Source of the DNA: Gemmatimonadota bacterium
GTDB taxonomy: Bacteria; Latescibacterota; UBA2968
Length of the DNA stretch: 54,715 bases
Direction of reading: 5' to 3'
NCBI GenBank assembly: GCA_026705765.1
Contig: JAPPAB010000176.1
Location: 1-54,715 of the forward strand
Positions 43,097 to 53,200 of this stretch are shown here, piece after piece. The notes below the pieces were generated by a model that was given only the letters and a program-made list of their open reading frames with translations, did not search any database and had not been told where the DNA came from. Every line of letters starts with the position of its first letter. Position 1 is the stretch's first letter. Both the position numbers and the translations under genes were made by a program.

Positions 43097-45085
43097 TTAT
43101 TCAATCACCACAATCTGATTCATTTCGACTTTTGGCACGGTAAATGACACGCGCCCGTTCGTTACTGCAAATTCAATGTCCTCGTTTTCGGGTGCGAGAT
43201 ATACGCGAGATATGTTGCGGTCCGATTTGAGGGAGACTGCAATATTGTACAGTGGGATAATGTCTTCAATTACATTTGTGTCGCCCCGTTTGATGGGGTT
43301 GGCATACATGAGATGCAAAATTAGCCGGTTTTCTTCCTGGGGTTGGCGCGTTACGTTTACGCGGCCGCACGATGGCAGGGAGACCTGCAATAAGGGGTCG
43401 TCGTAGAGCAGGTCGATGCAGTTTTTTACCAGGTCGCGGTGCAATTGCATGCCCTGATCGTCATAGACTCTGAAGATGGGTTGGGCGATGTGGATGATGT
43501 TGCCTTTGCGGATGACTGAGGGCCAACCCGCGTCGCCTTCATAAGGGGTGTTTCGGTGGGAGCAGAATTTTCCGTAGGTGCGGTTAAAATACGGTTTCCA
43601 CGCGGTTGCGAGTATTTCGCCGTCTGTCACTTTTGTGGTTACGCCGGATTCATAGACGAGGAATGGGGTGCGTACCATGTTTTGGGCGATGGCGTCTCCG
43701 ACGACTACGTATTCTATATCATTGGGCGAGGGTCCGGTATATTCTGCTCCGATGTCATACGCAAAACCATTTCCCGCGGGGTCCAGGCCGCTTTCGCCAG
43801 ATGATAGTAATTTTCCGCCGCCTGCCAGAAAGGCGTCGATTTTTGTTTTTAGTGCGTTATCCACGCGCACGCTGTCTGGTAGAATTAATAGTTGGTAGGG
43901 GGATAGGTCCATTGTTTCGTCGAGCATTAAGAATGGGATGTGGTTTTCCATGAGCATGAGTCCGGCGCCGACTTCGCTGTCTTCCAGGTCTCTGTCTTTG
44001 TGTACGCCCGAGGGTGCGAGGATCGCCACATCTACCACGTGTTCGGCATCTTCCAGCCAGGGTTCGCGTTCTTCAACGCGTTTGTACGCTTCGCCTATGA
44101 TGCGATAGGTTTCTTCGTCCATTTCACCTTCTGGATGGAGTTGGTCGCCTACCATGCAGCGGCAATTTAGTGAGATGATTTGTCCGACTTCGTATTCCAG
44201 TGCGACTGGATTTTTGAAGCCGCCAAATTCGCCCCACATGCGATGGAATTTGCCCGTTTGTGCGATTGCGTTGCAGTCGGGCAGGTTTGTGAAGTAGCGC
44301 GCATTTGTCGGGAAGTGGTTGTATCCCCACATGCCGGTTGGCAGGGATTCGATTTCGTGGTGCGACCAGTAGGGGTAGAGGTCGTGGCGACCCTTTTTGT
44401 CGCTGCCGTTGTGATAAATTGTGGCGTCGGGATTTCGAGTCCAGATGATGTCCGTTGTTTTGGATAGATAGTCTTTGTACACATCTTGTGAGTGGATAAC
44501 CCGGTCTCCAGCGTTATCGGGGTCGAGTCCTTTTTCGTGCATGCTGGCGATACACCAGTCACAGGTGCAAATTTCTTCCCCGGTGATGTCGAGAAATATG
44601 CCAGAGGGATTGTACATGTCCATTACTTCTGTCAATACGGGCAAGACACTCGCGTCGAGATAGGGCGTGTTGCAACACAGGCGATACCATCCGCCGTGTG
44701 GCAGGGGGGTATGGGGGTGCATGGTTGGCCGTCCCACATAGCCCCCGTCAGGTCGCCTGACGCGCCATTCGGGGTGTTCGCGGGCAGCTTTTTCCTGCCA
44801 TTGTACGGTGATATAGACGGGCATGTTGATGTCGGCTTTTTTGGCTGCGGCGAGCATGCGTCCGACGAGGTCGGTTTGCAGGTTGGGATGTTCCATGTCC
44901 GTTTTTGTGGGGTAATAACACCAGCCGTGATGGCATTGTGCAAAGATGGTTATGGAATTGACATGGCCTTTTTTCAGGGCGCCGATGAACTGGTCTTCGT
45001 CAAATTTGCCACCGACATTCGGGCAGTGTTCAGAGGTGTGGAAATCGAGATGAACCTGTCTGTAGCGGAGTTTGGCGTTTTTCAT
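43097..45085 (-). CDS. GHL6-like glycoside hydrolase with trimerisation-type domain
   Basis: A 662-aa protein. The N-terminal TIM barrel starts YRQVHLDFHTSEHCPNVGGKFDED, typical of hypothetical glycosyl hydrolase 6 proteins related to GH29/GH42 families. NPSGIFLDITGEEICTCDWC carries possible catalytic D/E plus a cysteine cluster. The middle domain (DVAILAPSG...LLILPDSVRVD...AFLAGGGKLLSSGESG) looks like the GH42 trimerisation domain. A small C-terminal beta domain follows. Start overlaps the sulfatase stop (ATGA). Substrate unknown; fucose- or galactose-type sugars are reasonable guesses. Confidence 0.75.
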   Translation of the reverse strand: MKNAKLRYRQVHLDFHTSEHCPNVGGKFDEDQFIGALKKGHVNSITIFAQCHHGWCYYPTKTDMEHPNLQTDLVGRMLAAAKKADINMPVYITVQWQEKAAREHPEWRVRRPDGGYVGRPTMHPHTPLPHGGWYRLCCNTPYLDASVLPVLTEVMDMYNPSGIFLDITGEEICTCDWCIASMHEKGLDPDNAGDRVIHSQDVYKDYLSKTTDIIWTRNPDATIYHNGSDKKGRHDLYPYWSHHEIESLPTGMWGYNHFPTNARYFTNLPDCNAIAQTGKFHRMWGEFGGFKNPVALEYEVGQIISLNCRCMVGDQLHPEGEMDEETYRIIGEAYKRVEEREPWLEDAEHVVDVAILAPSGVHKDRDLEDSEVGAGLMLMENHIPFLMLDETMDLSPYQLLILPDSVRVDNALKTKIDAFLAGGGKLLSSGESGLDPAGNGFAYDIGAEYTGPSPNDIEYVVVGDAIAQNMVRTPFLVYESGVTTKVTDGEILATAWKPYFNRTYGKFCSHRNTPYEGDAGWPSVIRKGNIIHIAQPIFRVYDDQGMQLHRDLVKNCIDLLYDDPLLQVSLPSCGRVNVTRQPQEENRLILHLMYANPIKRGDTNVIEDIIPLYNIAVSLKSDRNISRVYLAPENEDIEFAVTNGRVSFTVPKVEMNQIVVIE

Positions 45086-46548
45086 TGTTTTTCCTTTGCG
45101 GTATTGGTGTCTATTGTTTGTAGTAACGCGTTCATCTGCTTGCGCGTTTGAGGTATGTTATCGCTGTTGAAGATTTGTTGTTCTATTTCGTTTGTTAAGC
45201 CCGCTTTTTCGCGTTCTTCTTGTAGCAAGGCTTTCATTTCGGATACTGTTGAGGCGTATTCGGGGTCTTCGGATACATCCCGGGTTTCGCTGGGGTCTTT
45301 TTGGGTGTCGAAGAGCTGGTAGTGGTCGTAGTTGTGGTTGTACCAGATGAGTTTGTAATTTTTGGTGCGTACGCCGCAGTTTGCCAGTTCGCCGTCGGGG
45401 TGGATGTCGAAGTGTTGATAGTAGAACGCGGTTCGCCAATTGTCCGGTGGGTGTCCTTTCAGGAGGGGGACCAGACTTTTTCCCTGGATGTCTGTGGGGA
45501 TGGGCTGCCCGGCATATTCCAGGAAGGTCGGTGCATAGTCGAGGTTGATGACCATGTCACTTGTGTGGGTTCCCGCTGCGATTTCTCTGGGGTACCGGAT
45601 TAAGAATGGGACCCGCAGGCTTTCTTCGTACATCATTTTTTTATCGACCCAGCCGTGTTCGCCCTGAAACATCCCGTTGTCTGAGGTATATGCTACGACT
45701 GTATTTTCGACGAGGTTCTGTTCGTCGAGGTAGTCGAGGAGTCGCCCGATATTGTCATCTACCGAGGCTACACAGCGGAGGTAGTCTTTGATGAAGTACT
45801 GGTAGTTTCTGCGTTTTTGTTGCTGCATGGATAATCCTTCGGGCATGGCGTCCCAGTGGGTGATATTCCATTGTTCATGGACGGTTTCGAGCTTGACTTG
45901 CAATGCTTCGGGAGGTACCGGGCTGTCTCCAAAGTTGTGGTCAAATGTCTCTGGTTCGGGGATTGTTTCGTCCTGGTACATCGCCTGGTGTTTTTCGTCC
46001 GGCTCCCAGTTGTAATGGGGGGACTTAAAATGACACAGGAGCATAAAGGGTTGTTCGGGGTTTCGCCCTTTGAGCCAGTCCAGGCATTTGTCGGTTACCA
46101 GGTCTGTCGAATATCCCCGGCTTTCTTTCCATACAGGGCCATGCGCACCGGGTTCGATAAATATGGGGTCAAAATAAGAGCCTTGATTCCACATGACGCT
46201 GTAGTGATCAAAGCCAGTTGGTATGCTGTGCAGGTGCCATTTTCCGATGACTGCTGTTTGATATCCTGCGTCCTGTAGTAGGCGGGGGAATGTCTGCTGT
46301 GTGCCGTCAAAGATATTTCCACCGATTGATGTTTGTCCGTGGAGATGTGCGTATTTTCCGGTTAAGATGGAGGCGCGGCTGGGCGAGCACAAGGAGTAGG
46401 TTACATAACAATTGTCCAGGCGCATTCCTCCGTTGGCAATGCGGTCCATGTTGGGGGTGTGGTTGATCTGGCTGCCGTAGCAACTCAGGGCACCGGTTCC
46501 ATGGTCGTCGGTCATGATGTAGAGGATGTTGGGGCGTTTATCTGGCAT
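45082..46548 (-). CDS. Formylglycine-dependent sulfatase
   Basis: A 488-aa S1 sulfatase. RPNILYIMTDDHGTGALSCYG, formylglycine site C54-S-P-S-R (YSLCSPSRASILTGKYAH), VIGKWHLHS and VVAYTSDNGMFQGEHGW. AAAAGGAAA before the ATG. It is flanked by the PhyH gene (1 bp away) and the GHL6-like gene (4-bp overlap). Close in pattern to sulfatases of marine polysaccharide degraders. Confidence 0.93.
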   Translation of the reverse strand: MPDKRPNILYIMTDDHGTGALSCYGSQINHTPNMDRIANGGMRLDNCYVTYSLCSPSRASILTGKYAHLHGQTSIGGNIFDGTQQTFPRLLQDAGYQTAVIGKWHLHSIPTGFDHYSVMWNQGSYFDPIFIEPGAHGPVWKESRGYSTDLVTDKCLDWLKGRNPEQPFMLLCHFKSPHYNWEPDEKHQAMYQDETIPEPETFDHNFGDSPVPPEALQVKLETVHEQWNITHWDAMPEGLSMQQQKRRNYQYFIKDYLRCVASVDDNIGRLLDYLDEQNLVENTVVAYTSDNGMFQGEHGWVDKKMMYEESLRVPFLIRYPREIAAGTHTSDMVINLDYAPTFLEYAGQPIPTDIQGKSLVPLLKGHPPDNWRTAFYYQHFDIHPDGELANCGVRTKNYKLIWYNHNYDHYQLFDTQKDPSETRDVSEDPEYASTVSEMKALLQEEREKAGLTNEIEQQIFNSDNIPQTRKQMNALLQTIDTNTAKEKQ

Positions 46549-46549
46549 T

Positions 46550-47497
46550 TTATTTCCTTTTTATCCGAATGTCGTCTTCTGTCAATGTTCGTCCCAGTGC
46601 GCTGTCCCAGTTCATGCTTTCTTTTTCGGGTGTTGTTTGTATGGTTCCGGGCACGCCGCAGATGTACATCTCAGTTGTGCCCCAGTGCTTCGTCTCTTCG
46701 TCTATCCTTTGCCTGTTCCGGGTATTGGTGTGCTGAATGGTTGCTTTCATGTAGTGTACGATATAGGCCCGCCGAAACCGATCTGATCTGTTGGGTGTGC
46801 TGCGGTGAAATAGGGCATTGTTGAAAAATACGAGTGCGCCCTTGGGGACTTCCACTGGTGTTGCTCGTTTTTCCATTTCGTCGGATACGGTCAATTTTTT
46901 TTGCAATAAGTACTCATCGCTTTCGACCTGGCTGTGATCGACTACACCCAGGCGGTGGCTGCCGGGGATTACCCATAAACATCCGTTTTCTTCATCTGCA
47001 TCATCCAGTGCCAGCCAGGTTCCAATTGAGGCTTGCTCTATGGCGTCGCCTATGCTGCTGATATACGTGTTTCGGAAGTACCAGGAGTCCTGGTGCCACG
47101 CGATGGGCCGTCCGGTGCCCGGGGGTTTGAAGAAGTACAGGTCGTTTGGACAGAATAAATCCGATCCTACGACCTGTGTGACCGCCTCCAGTCGCCTCGG
47201 GTCGCGGATGTGGGATCGCACCAGGGCGCTGAATCTGTGAAGTCGCGTTATGCTGTTTAACGATGCAGGCCCAGAAGTCGCTTTGGTTCCGGCGTTGCGT
47301 TTCAGGATTGCTTGTTTCTGTTTTTCTGGCAGTACGTCAGAGGTTTCGATGAGTTCTACGAGGTCTTCAATTCTGTCGCGCAGTGCGTCGATCTCATACG
47401 TATCGAAGGCTTTTGGTCGGATGAAGAATCCGTCTTTTGCGTAAGCCTCGCGCTCTTCCGCGGTTAAGCCATGTGTTCTGGTGTCAACTGTTGCCAT
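46550..47497 (-). CDS. PhyH-family Fe(II)/2OG dioxygenase
   Basis: A 315-aa oxygenase. H135-x-D137 (IAWHQDSWYFRN), GTWLALDDADEENGCLWVIPGSHRLG, distal histidine in NNALFHRSTPNRSDRFRRAY. AGAGGAG before the ATG. Between the DUF6785-like membrane protein and a sulfatase. All features of an active PhyH enzyme are present. Confidence 0.9.
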   Translation of the reverse strand: MATVDTRTHGLTAEEREAYAKDGFFIRPKAFDTYEIDALRDRIEDLVELIETSDVLPEKQKQAILKRNAGTKATSGPASLNSITRLHRFSALVRSHIRDPRRLEAVTQVVGSDLFCPNDLYFFKPPGTGRPIAWHQDSWYFRNTYISSIGDAIEQASIGTWLALDDADEENGCLWVIPGSHRLGVVDHSQVESDEYLLQKKLTVSDEMEKRATPVEVPKGALVFFNNALFHRSTPNRSDRFRRAYIVHYMKATIQHTNTRNRQRIDEETKHWGTTEMYICGVPGTIQTTPEKESMNWDSALGRTLTEDDIRIKRK

Positions 47498-47509
47498 TAA
47501 ATGACTCCT

Positions 47510-49480
47510 CTAAAATCCGTGTACCAGGTGTCCCTGTCCAAAGAAGAAGATGCTGTCTATTACGCAGGATAAGAATGTCGCTATGGCATATCCGATTAGC
47601 AGGCCGATGAAAAACGGCTGTCCTTTTCTGTAGAGGCGCACGCCACCTATTTTCAGTATGGTCGCTTTGTAGATCCAGATGAGAAATACCGAGAATACGG
47701 TTTTCTGCGCCATATAGGTGCCCTGTAGCATGAGGGCTACGGGATGGAGGGGCAGGTGTACGAAGCGGTATTTCAAATAGGTGAGTACGGCTGTGATCAA
47801 TACGCCAGATCCCATGAATAACATGCGCTCTACATCGGGCGCTTCCGGGTTGCGGATCCAGGTTACGGATGCGTCGTAGGACCGCTGTGGTCCGATCAAC
47901 AGGTTCCACGCGGCTCTGAGGTTGAAGCCGCCGGAGGAATAGCCCATGTATATGGCGTGGAGTATTGCAAATGTGGCGCCTGCTACTACGGCGAGCACGA
48001 TTACGCCGAATAGTCGCCCGCGCTCGACCCGCAGCGGTGTGGTCAGTTTTAGCATTTGCGCGATTGGGGGTCCCAGAAATCCCCGGGTTTTTCCGAACAT
48101 GGCCCAGAGATAGCCCTGGCACGTCAAGGTGGATGCTGTGACTGTTTGCCCGCCCATGATGTGGAGCGGGGTCCAGGTTATTGAGTGGTAGGCTATATCT
48201 CCATAGGGTAGTCCCAGTTCTGCGGCGAATCGGGCCATTCCAATGTAGGCCACTGCGGTGAAAAACAGGTACAGGACGACGATCCGGATTTCCATGCCTG
48301 CCGCGTGTAGCCACGCGACCATGTATAGCAAGGATGCTATGAGGGCGATTAGTGCTGCACGGTAGGACATCACTTCCTGAGAGTCATCTACGTCGGAGGC
48401 ATTTTTGAAGACTTTTCGAAATACGGCTTTTAGATGTCCGCGCGCCATCCATAGTCCGAACATGACATAGGCGCATAGTACTCCGAAATTTTGTGACCGC
48501 ACGGCTTCGCCGCCTCCGTGCCCTGCCGCGATGCCCAGGCGGTCGAAGGTCGCGACTTCAATTTCTGTGAAGAGAAAGAATAGCCAGAAGCTGAACAGGG
48601 TTTCGACCCGTGCAAAATAGGCAAAGCCTATGACGTAGATGCTGATTTGTACCCAGAAGGGTTTGGCACCTTCCAGCCAGCGGAACCACTGCCCTTCGGT
48701 GTGCGTGGTTGGCAGTCCGGGTATTAAGGGGTAAAAGTACGAGATGATGTTCCAGAATACTGCAAAGATCCCGATCCAGAAGCCCACGCGAAAGAGTGGT
48801 TGGTTGAGTAAGGCGGGTGTTCCCCCATTGCGCTTATCTACCTGAGCTACCTGCATGCCCACTTCCATGAGCGGGAATTCCAGGCGTTCGTTTTCTACCC
48901 ACTGTTTTCGCAGTATTACCATGAGGCAGAGGGCCACGCATGCCGCTGCAGCTACAAAGGTCATCCACCAGAATACCGGTACTGCCCAGGCTCTCCAGGG
49001 TATGGGTTCGCCCGGGGGCAGGCCGTCGTAGAAATAGGTCACGGCTTTGTCTTCGTTGTTCATGATCAGCCAGGAGACCATGTTGGGGTGCAGCAGTTCT
49101 GCCCAGCCGTTTTCCGGGGTGGCGAAATAATAGGGCGCAGCAATGGTGCCGACGACGTAGGATGCCAGGCCGTAGAATGGGAATAGGGATCCGATCAGTC
49201 CCATGCCCAGGGCGACGCACAGTTGTCCTCGGTTCAGTGCCCACCGCGGTTTTATCCATCTGAGTAGCAGGTTGGTGCCTACGAGCACTACAAATGGGAA
49301 GAACAGGCCCATCGGGAATAGGGCTTTGTTGTTCTTCGACGCCCGCAAGATTACGGTGGACCAGTTGATGTAGTAGTCCGATGCGACGATTAATAGCAGG
49401 CCCGCGACCACGACTTTCCACGATATCAGTTTTGGTTCAGTTGCCGGATGTATCGCTTCTTGGGCAGAGGAAAGCGCCAA
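47510..49480 (-). CDS. DUF6785/DUF6784-like multispanning membrane protein
   Basis: A 656-aa protein with about fourteen hydrophobic segments, for example VVVAGLLLIVASDYYINW, FFPFVVLVGTNLLL, WWMTFVAAAACVALCLMVIL and YVIGFAYFARVETLFSFWLFF. The pattern, with RWALNRGQLCVALGMGLIGSLFP near the start, matches the DUF6785 family, often seen beside sulfatases and PhyH genes in Poribacteria-, Latescibacteria- and Planctomycetes-type genomes. It resembles oligopeptide-transporter-like proteins. Possible role: uptake of the glycan fragments, not proven. TTG start with GGAGAT six bases upstream. Confidence 0.72.
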   Translation of the reverse strand: MALSSAQEAIHPATEPKLISWKVVVAGLLLIVASDYYINWSTVILRASKNNKALFPMGLFFPFVVLVGTNLLLRWIKPRWALNRGQLCVALGMGLIGSLFPFYGLASYVVGTIAAPYYFATPENGWAELLHPNMVSWLIMNNEDKAVTYFYDGLPPGEPIPWRAWAVPVFWWMTFVAAAACVALCLMVILRKQWVENERLEFPLMEVGMQVAQVDKRNGGTPALLNQPLFRVGFWIGIFAVFWNIISYFYPLIPGLPTTHTEGQWFRWLEGAKPFWVQISIYVIGFAYFARVETLFSFWLFFLFTEIEVATFDRLGIAAGHGGGEAVRSQNFGVLCAYVMFGLWMARGHLKAVFRKVFKNASDVDDSQEVMSYRAALIALIASLLYMVAWLHAAGMEIRIVVLYLFFTAVAYIGMARFAAELGLPYGDIAYHSITWTPLHIMGGQTVTASTLTCQGYLWAMFGKTRGFLGPPIAQMLKLTTPLRVERGRLFGVIVLAVVAGATFAILHAIYMGYSSGGFNLRAAWNLLIGPQRSYDASVTWIRNPEAPDVERMLFMGSGVLITAVLTYLKYRFVHLPLHPVALMLQGTYMAQKTVFSVFLIWIYKATILKIGGVRLYRKGQPFFIGLLIGYAIATFLSCVIDSIFFFGQGHLVHGF

Positions 49481-49493
49481 TTGAGATCTCCAT

Positions 49494-50231
49494 TTACCAC
49501 CGGCTTCGCAGTGCCAGGCGGGGCATGTCGCGTACGTTATTGGTGGCGGCGTGGACGCAGAAGTGGGCGAAGAATAATATGTCGCCGCATTTTGGTTCCA
49601 GTTCTACGGGGTCGCCGATATCGACGGTGTGCAGGTCTTGTTTTAGCTGCCACATGTATTCGTATTTTTCGGGATCGGATTCTGCCAGTGTGCGAATGGG
49701 TTTGTGGGATCCGGGCCACGCGACTGTTCCCCCGCCGTGTTTTTCAATGTCGTTGAGATAGATGATGGAGTTGATGATGAATGGGCCGGGGAGTGTTTTG
49801 TGCATTTTGGCTTTTACGCCACCGTCAAAATGTGCCCCTTGCCACGCCCATTCTTCATTTGAGGGAAAGATGTTTTGTATGAGTGTGCCGGTTGGTAGAT
49901 GAAAGAGATCTACACTTTCGCCGGTTAATTGCGCCATTGCTGCCATCATTTCGGGCGTGTAACAGGCGAGGAGGTCGGGGTGTTGATTGTCGAAGTGTTG
50001 AAATAATTTCGATCGGGGTTTGAATCCGGCCTGTAGCGTGGATGCAATCGCTTCGTCTGAATAGTTGTTCCAGGTTTCCGGGGCGTGAGGGTCCATGCCC
50101 ATGACTTCCCACATTGTGGCTTCACCCGTGCGTGCAATAGCCTCGGGAATCAATCCCGAGGCCAGCAAGAAACCGTCTCGATGGTATTGGTCAATCTGAT
50201 TTTCTGTTAGGGGTAGTGTTGCAACGGCCAT
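49494..50231 (-). CDS. PhyH-family Fe(II)/2OG dioxygenase
   Basis: A 245-aa oxygenase. H134-x-D136 (QGAHFDGGVKAK), SIIYLNDIEKHGGGTVAWPGSHKPI, distal histidine in AHFCVHAATNN, and a C-terminal arginine-rich end (RLALRSRW). AAAGGAA fixes ATG 50231; the frame extends to 50300 without need. It follows the lyase gene with a 56-bp gap that may hold a promoter. Confidence 0.87.
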   Translation of the reverse strand: MAVATLPLTENQIDQYHRDGFLLASGLIPEAIARTGEATMWEVMGMDPHAPETWNNYSDEAIASTLQAGFKPRSKLFQHFDNQHPDLLACYTPEMMAAMAQLTGESVDLFHLPTGTLIQNIFPSNEEWAWQGAHFDGGVKAKMHKTLPGPFIINSIIYLNDIEKHGGGTVAWPGSHKPIRTLAESDPEKYEYMWQLKQDLHTVDIGDPVELEPKCGDILFFAHFCVHAATNNVRDMPRLALRSRW

Positions 50232-50259
50232 TGCGATTCCTTTCTTTTTGTGGGTTATC

Positions 50260-50287
50260 AATATAAAAAATGGCGGAAGAATGTCCA
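50260..50287 (-). promoter_or_regulatory. Possible internal promoter
   Basis: On the minus strand TGGACA (50287-50282), a 16-bp spacer and TATATT (50265-50260), upstream of the PhyH gene at 50231. The -35 lies at the very end of the lyase gene. Weak evidence. Confidence 0.35.
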
Positions 50288-53200
50288 CTATCCCCTGCAC
50301 AGGGGTTCAAAGAGGATGGTGTCGCCAATTACGTAATCGACGGCCTGTACCCAGGTGCCGGGGGATAGGTTCTGGCGTTTGTTGTTGTTCGGGTCAAGGT
50401 AGATGGTGGTGCGTATTCTTCCGGGGGGCCAGGTGCTCGCGTTTTGGGCGTTTGCTATGACCGCCCAGTCGTCGCTGGTTTCTGTTTGTAGCCGCGTGCC
50501 GTGGAGGTTGCCGGATTTTGCCATGATGTGAAAGCCGAGGTCGATTTTGTTGTCTTCGATGGCGATGATTTTTGCGCGTCCCAGGATGGAGGTGACGTCC
50601 AGGGTGAGGCGGTGGATGTGGGTGCCGAGTTGTTCGGCGGCTTCGATGCGGTAGCTGTGTGCGCGGCCGTCCGGGTTGATGGTGATGCGGTCGCCTGCGG
50701 CGATGTCTTCCAGGCCCTCGATGTCGATGGTGCAGGTTTCCCGGTTGAGGGCGGTGATGCGGCCAGTTTGTTGTGCGTGGGGATTTGTGAGGGTTGTTTT
50801 GGTGCTTTGAAAGGCGGTTGTGCCCAGGGTTGAGATTTGGTCGTCTGCGACGACTGCGAGGGCACCTGTGAGGACAGTGCCGTTTTCAAATTGGGTTTCG
50901 TCATTCGGGCTGGCATTGGGTGCCCAGTACAGGGCGATTTGTTTGCCGTGTGCGGTGGTGAGGTGGATGCCCGCGGCTGTGGGGTTGTTCGACGGTATGG
51001 CTGTGGTGCTGGCGAGGGTGGGGTTGCCGAGGTGGGGTTCGAAGACGAGGTCGATGCAGGTGGTGTCGTTGTCGGGCGTGCGACGCCAGATTACGGGATG
51101 GTAGAGGTAGTTGGATTCTTCGGGTGTTCCCATGGCCTGTGCCGCACGGGTGTTGAGGACCTGGGTGTTTGGAGAAATGTTGAGTTGATGGAGGTCGAGA
51201 TGTACGGCTGGTTCGATTTGCGATTGCCAGGTGCCTTGAAAAGTTTGTGGTGCCCGGGCGGTTGTTACGTTGTCCATGTACGCGAGGGCGGTGTGGTCCG
51301 GGTGGGGCAGGTTGTCTGTTTGGGTGCGCTGGATGTGGGGACCGGCGACTGTGCCGGGTTGGGGTTTGAGATCCACATTGTCAGTTTGGAATATGCCTTC
51401 CAGGCCGCGACAGGTGCGCCAGTGTTCTGCGCCGCCCGCGATGCGTGAGAGGTCGAGGAGGGCGATGCCTTCGCCGTCGGTTTCGATCAGGGCGATGAGG
51501 CGGCGGAAGGTGATATCGAGTTTGTGCCAGCCGCCCGATGGGTCGAGTACCCAGCGGTGGGCTTCAATGTCCAGGATCTGGATGCCGTCGGTGAATAGGG
51601 CGCGTACGAGGCGGCCACGGCCCGCGCTGGTGGGTTCGCCGGGCGGCAGGTCTGCCCAGACGGTGTTGTGGGTCGCCCAATGGGCTTCCCAGGGGGATGT
51701 GCTTGCCCAGGATTGGGGATAGCCGAGGTCTGTGAGAAAGGGACGGTTAAAGGCGAAGAGCTGGACGTCCAGGAGGTCTCGATGGCGGTGGTGCATGGTG
51801 TCGCCATAAGCTATGCCCACGGCGGCCCGTTCGGGGGCTTCGGGTGTGCGCAAGATGGCGATGCCGACGCTGTCGAGGATGGTTGGTCCGAGCGCGCGGT
51901 GCTGTTTGTTCTGTACGGTGGATTGGATTTCTTCGAGGTGTGGGTCGCTGGTGAAGGCTATGGCGCGTTCCATTACGCTGGTTTTCATGGGCGCGTGATA
52001 GAGGTCGTCTTCCAGACGGATTGCGTCTTCTGTATGGATGCCAGCGGAACCGGGGGCGGAGCCGTCGCCGAATTGGAAGTAGGATTTTCCGATCATGGTG
52101 ATTTCGCACAGTGCCCGGGGGACGCGTGCGCCTCGCGGATCTTTGAATAGCGAGGGGTACAGGGTTTCCGGGTAGGCGTTGGGTTGCTGGGTGCGCAGGT
52201 TGCGGAGGTGGTATTCCAGGTCGAAGAGGCCGTCGCTGTGGATGGCGTTGTATCCACCCGTGGATTCCTGGGGTGTGCCGTCGGGCAGGATGTCATTGGT
52301 GGTGAAGACGCGCAGGGTGTCGGGTCCTTCGTCATAGACCCAGTCCATGACGTCCCGGGCGTCGGCGCGGTCCAGGCAGCGCAAGAGGATGAGCGCGCCC
52401 TGGCTTTCGCGCGGCAGGTTGCTGCCCGCGCCCCGGTCCAGGGTGACCTGGAGGAGGGCGGCGAGCATTTCTTCGATGAGTAGGCAGGTGTCTTCGGGGC
52501 TTTGCAGGGATAGGCCGAATGTCCGTGCGCGTTCGACGAGTTCAGTGTCTTCTCTCAGGAGGGGCCAGGCTGTGTCGTAGGCGAGGGCGAGGCTTTCGAT
52601 GAGGTAGGGGGTGTCGATGCTGTAGCGGATGGTGCCTTTTCTGCTCAGGGCGGCAACGGGGTCGGTTTCTTCTGCCCAGTCCGGTTGTCCCCATTCCCAG
52701 GGTTCTTCTACGCTTTTTGAGGGTCCATAGCGGAACTGGGGGACCGAGGCGAGGTAGAGTTCTTCTGTGGCGTAGCGCAGGAGCATGAGGCCGAGTTTGC
52801 GGGTGCGTTCTTCGTCGAGGTCGCCAGCGCGCAGGCTGTCTGTGAGTGCGTTGATGCCGGCGTGATAGGCGCGGCACTGGTCGCGGTGATAGGTGGCGGC
52901 AAAGAGGTAGATGTGGTCCTCGGCGTCGAAGTAGCCATATCCGTCGTCTGCATACTCGCCCGAGGTGTAGTCTTCTTTTGTGAGGTTGTTGCTGGGATAG
53001 ATCGAGGCGCAGTTGGGGCATTTCGATTTGAAATCGCAGGGGAGATGGTTGCGTTCCCAGGGATAGAAGCCGCTGTATTTGAAGATGGCAGTTCCGCAGT
53101 TTGGACAGCCCTGATGGCAGTTGGCAAAGTGCGCTTTGGGCAGTTCTGCAGGTGGTAGTTGCGACCAGAGGATATGGTCGGTTTGGGATGACCACCAGGC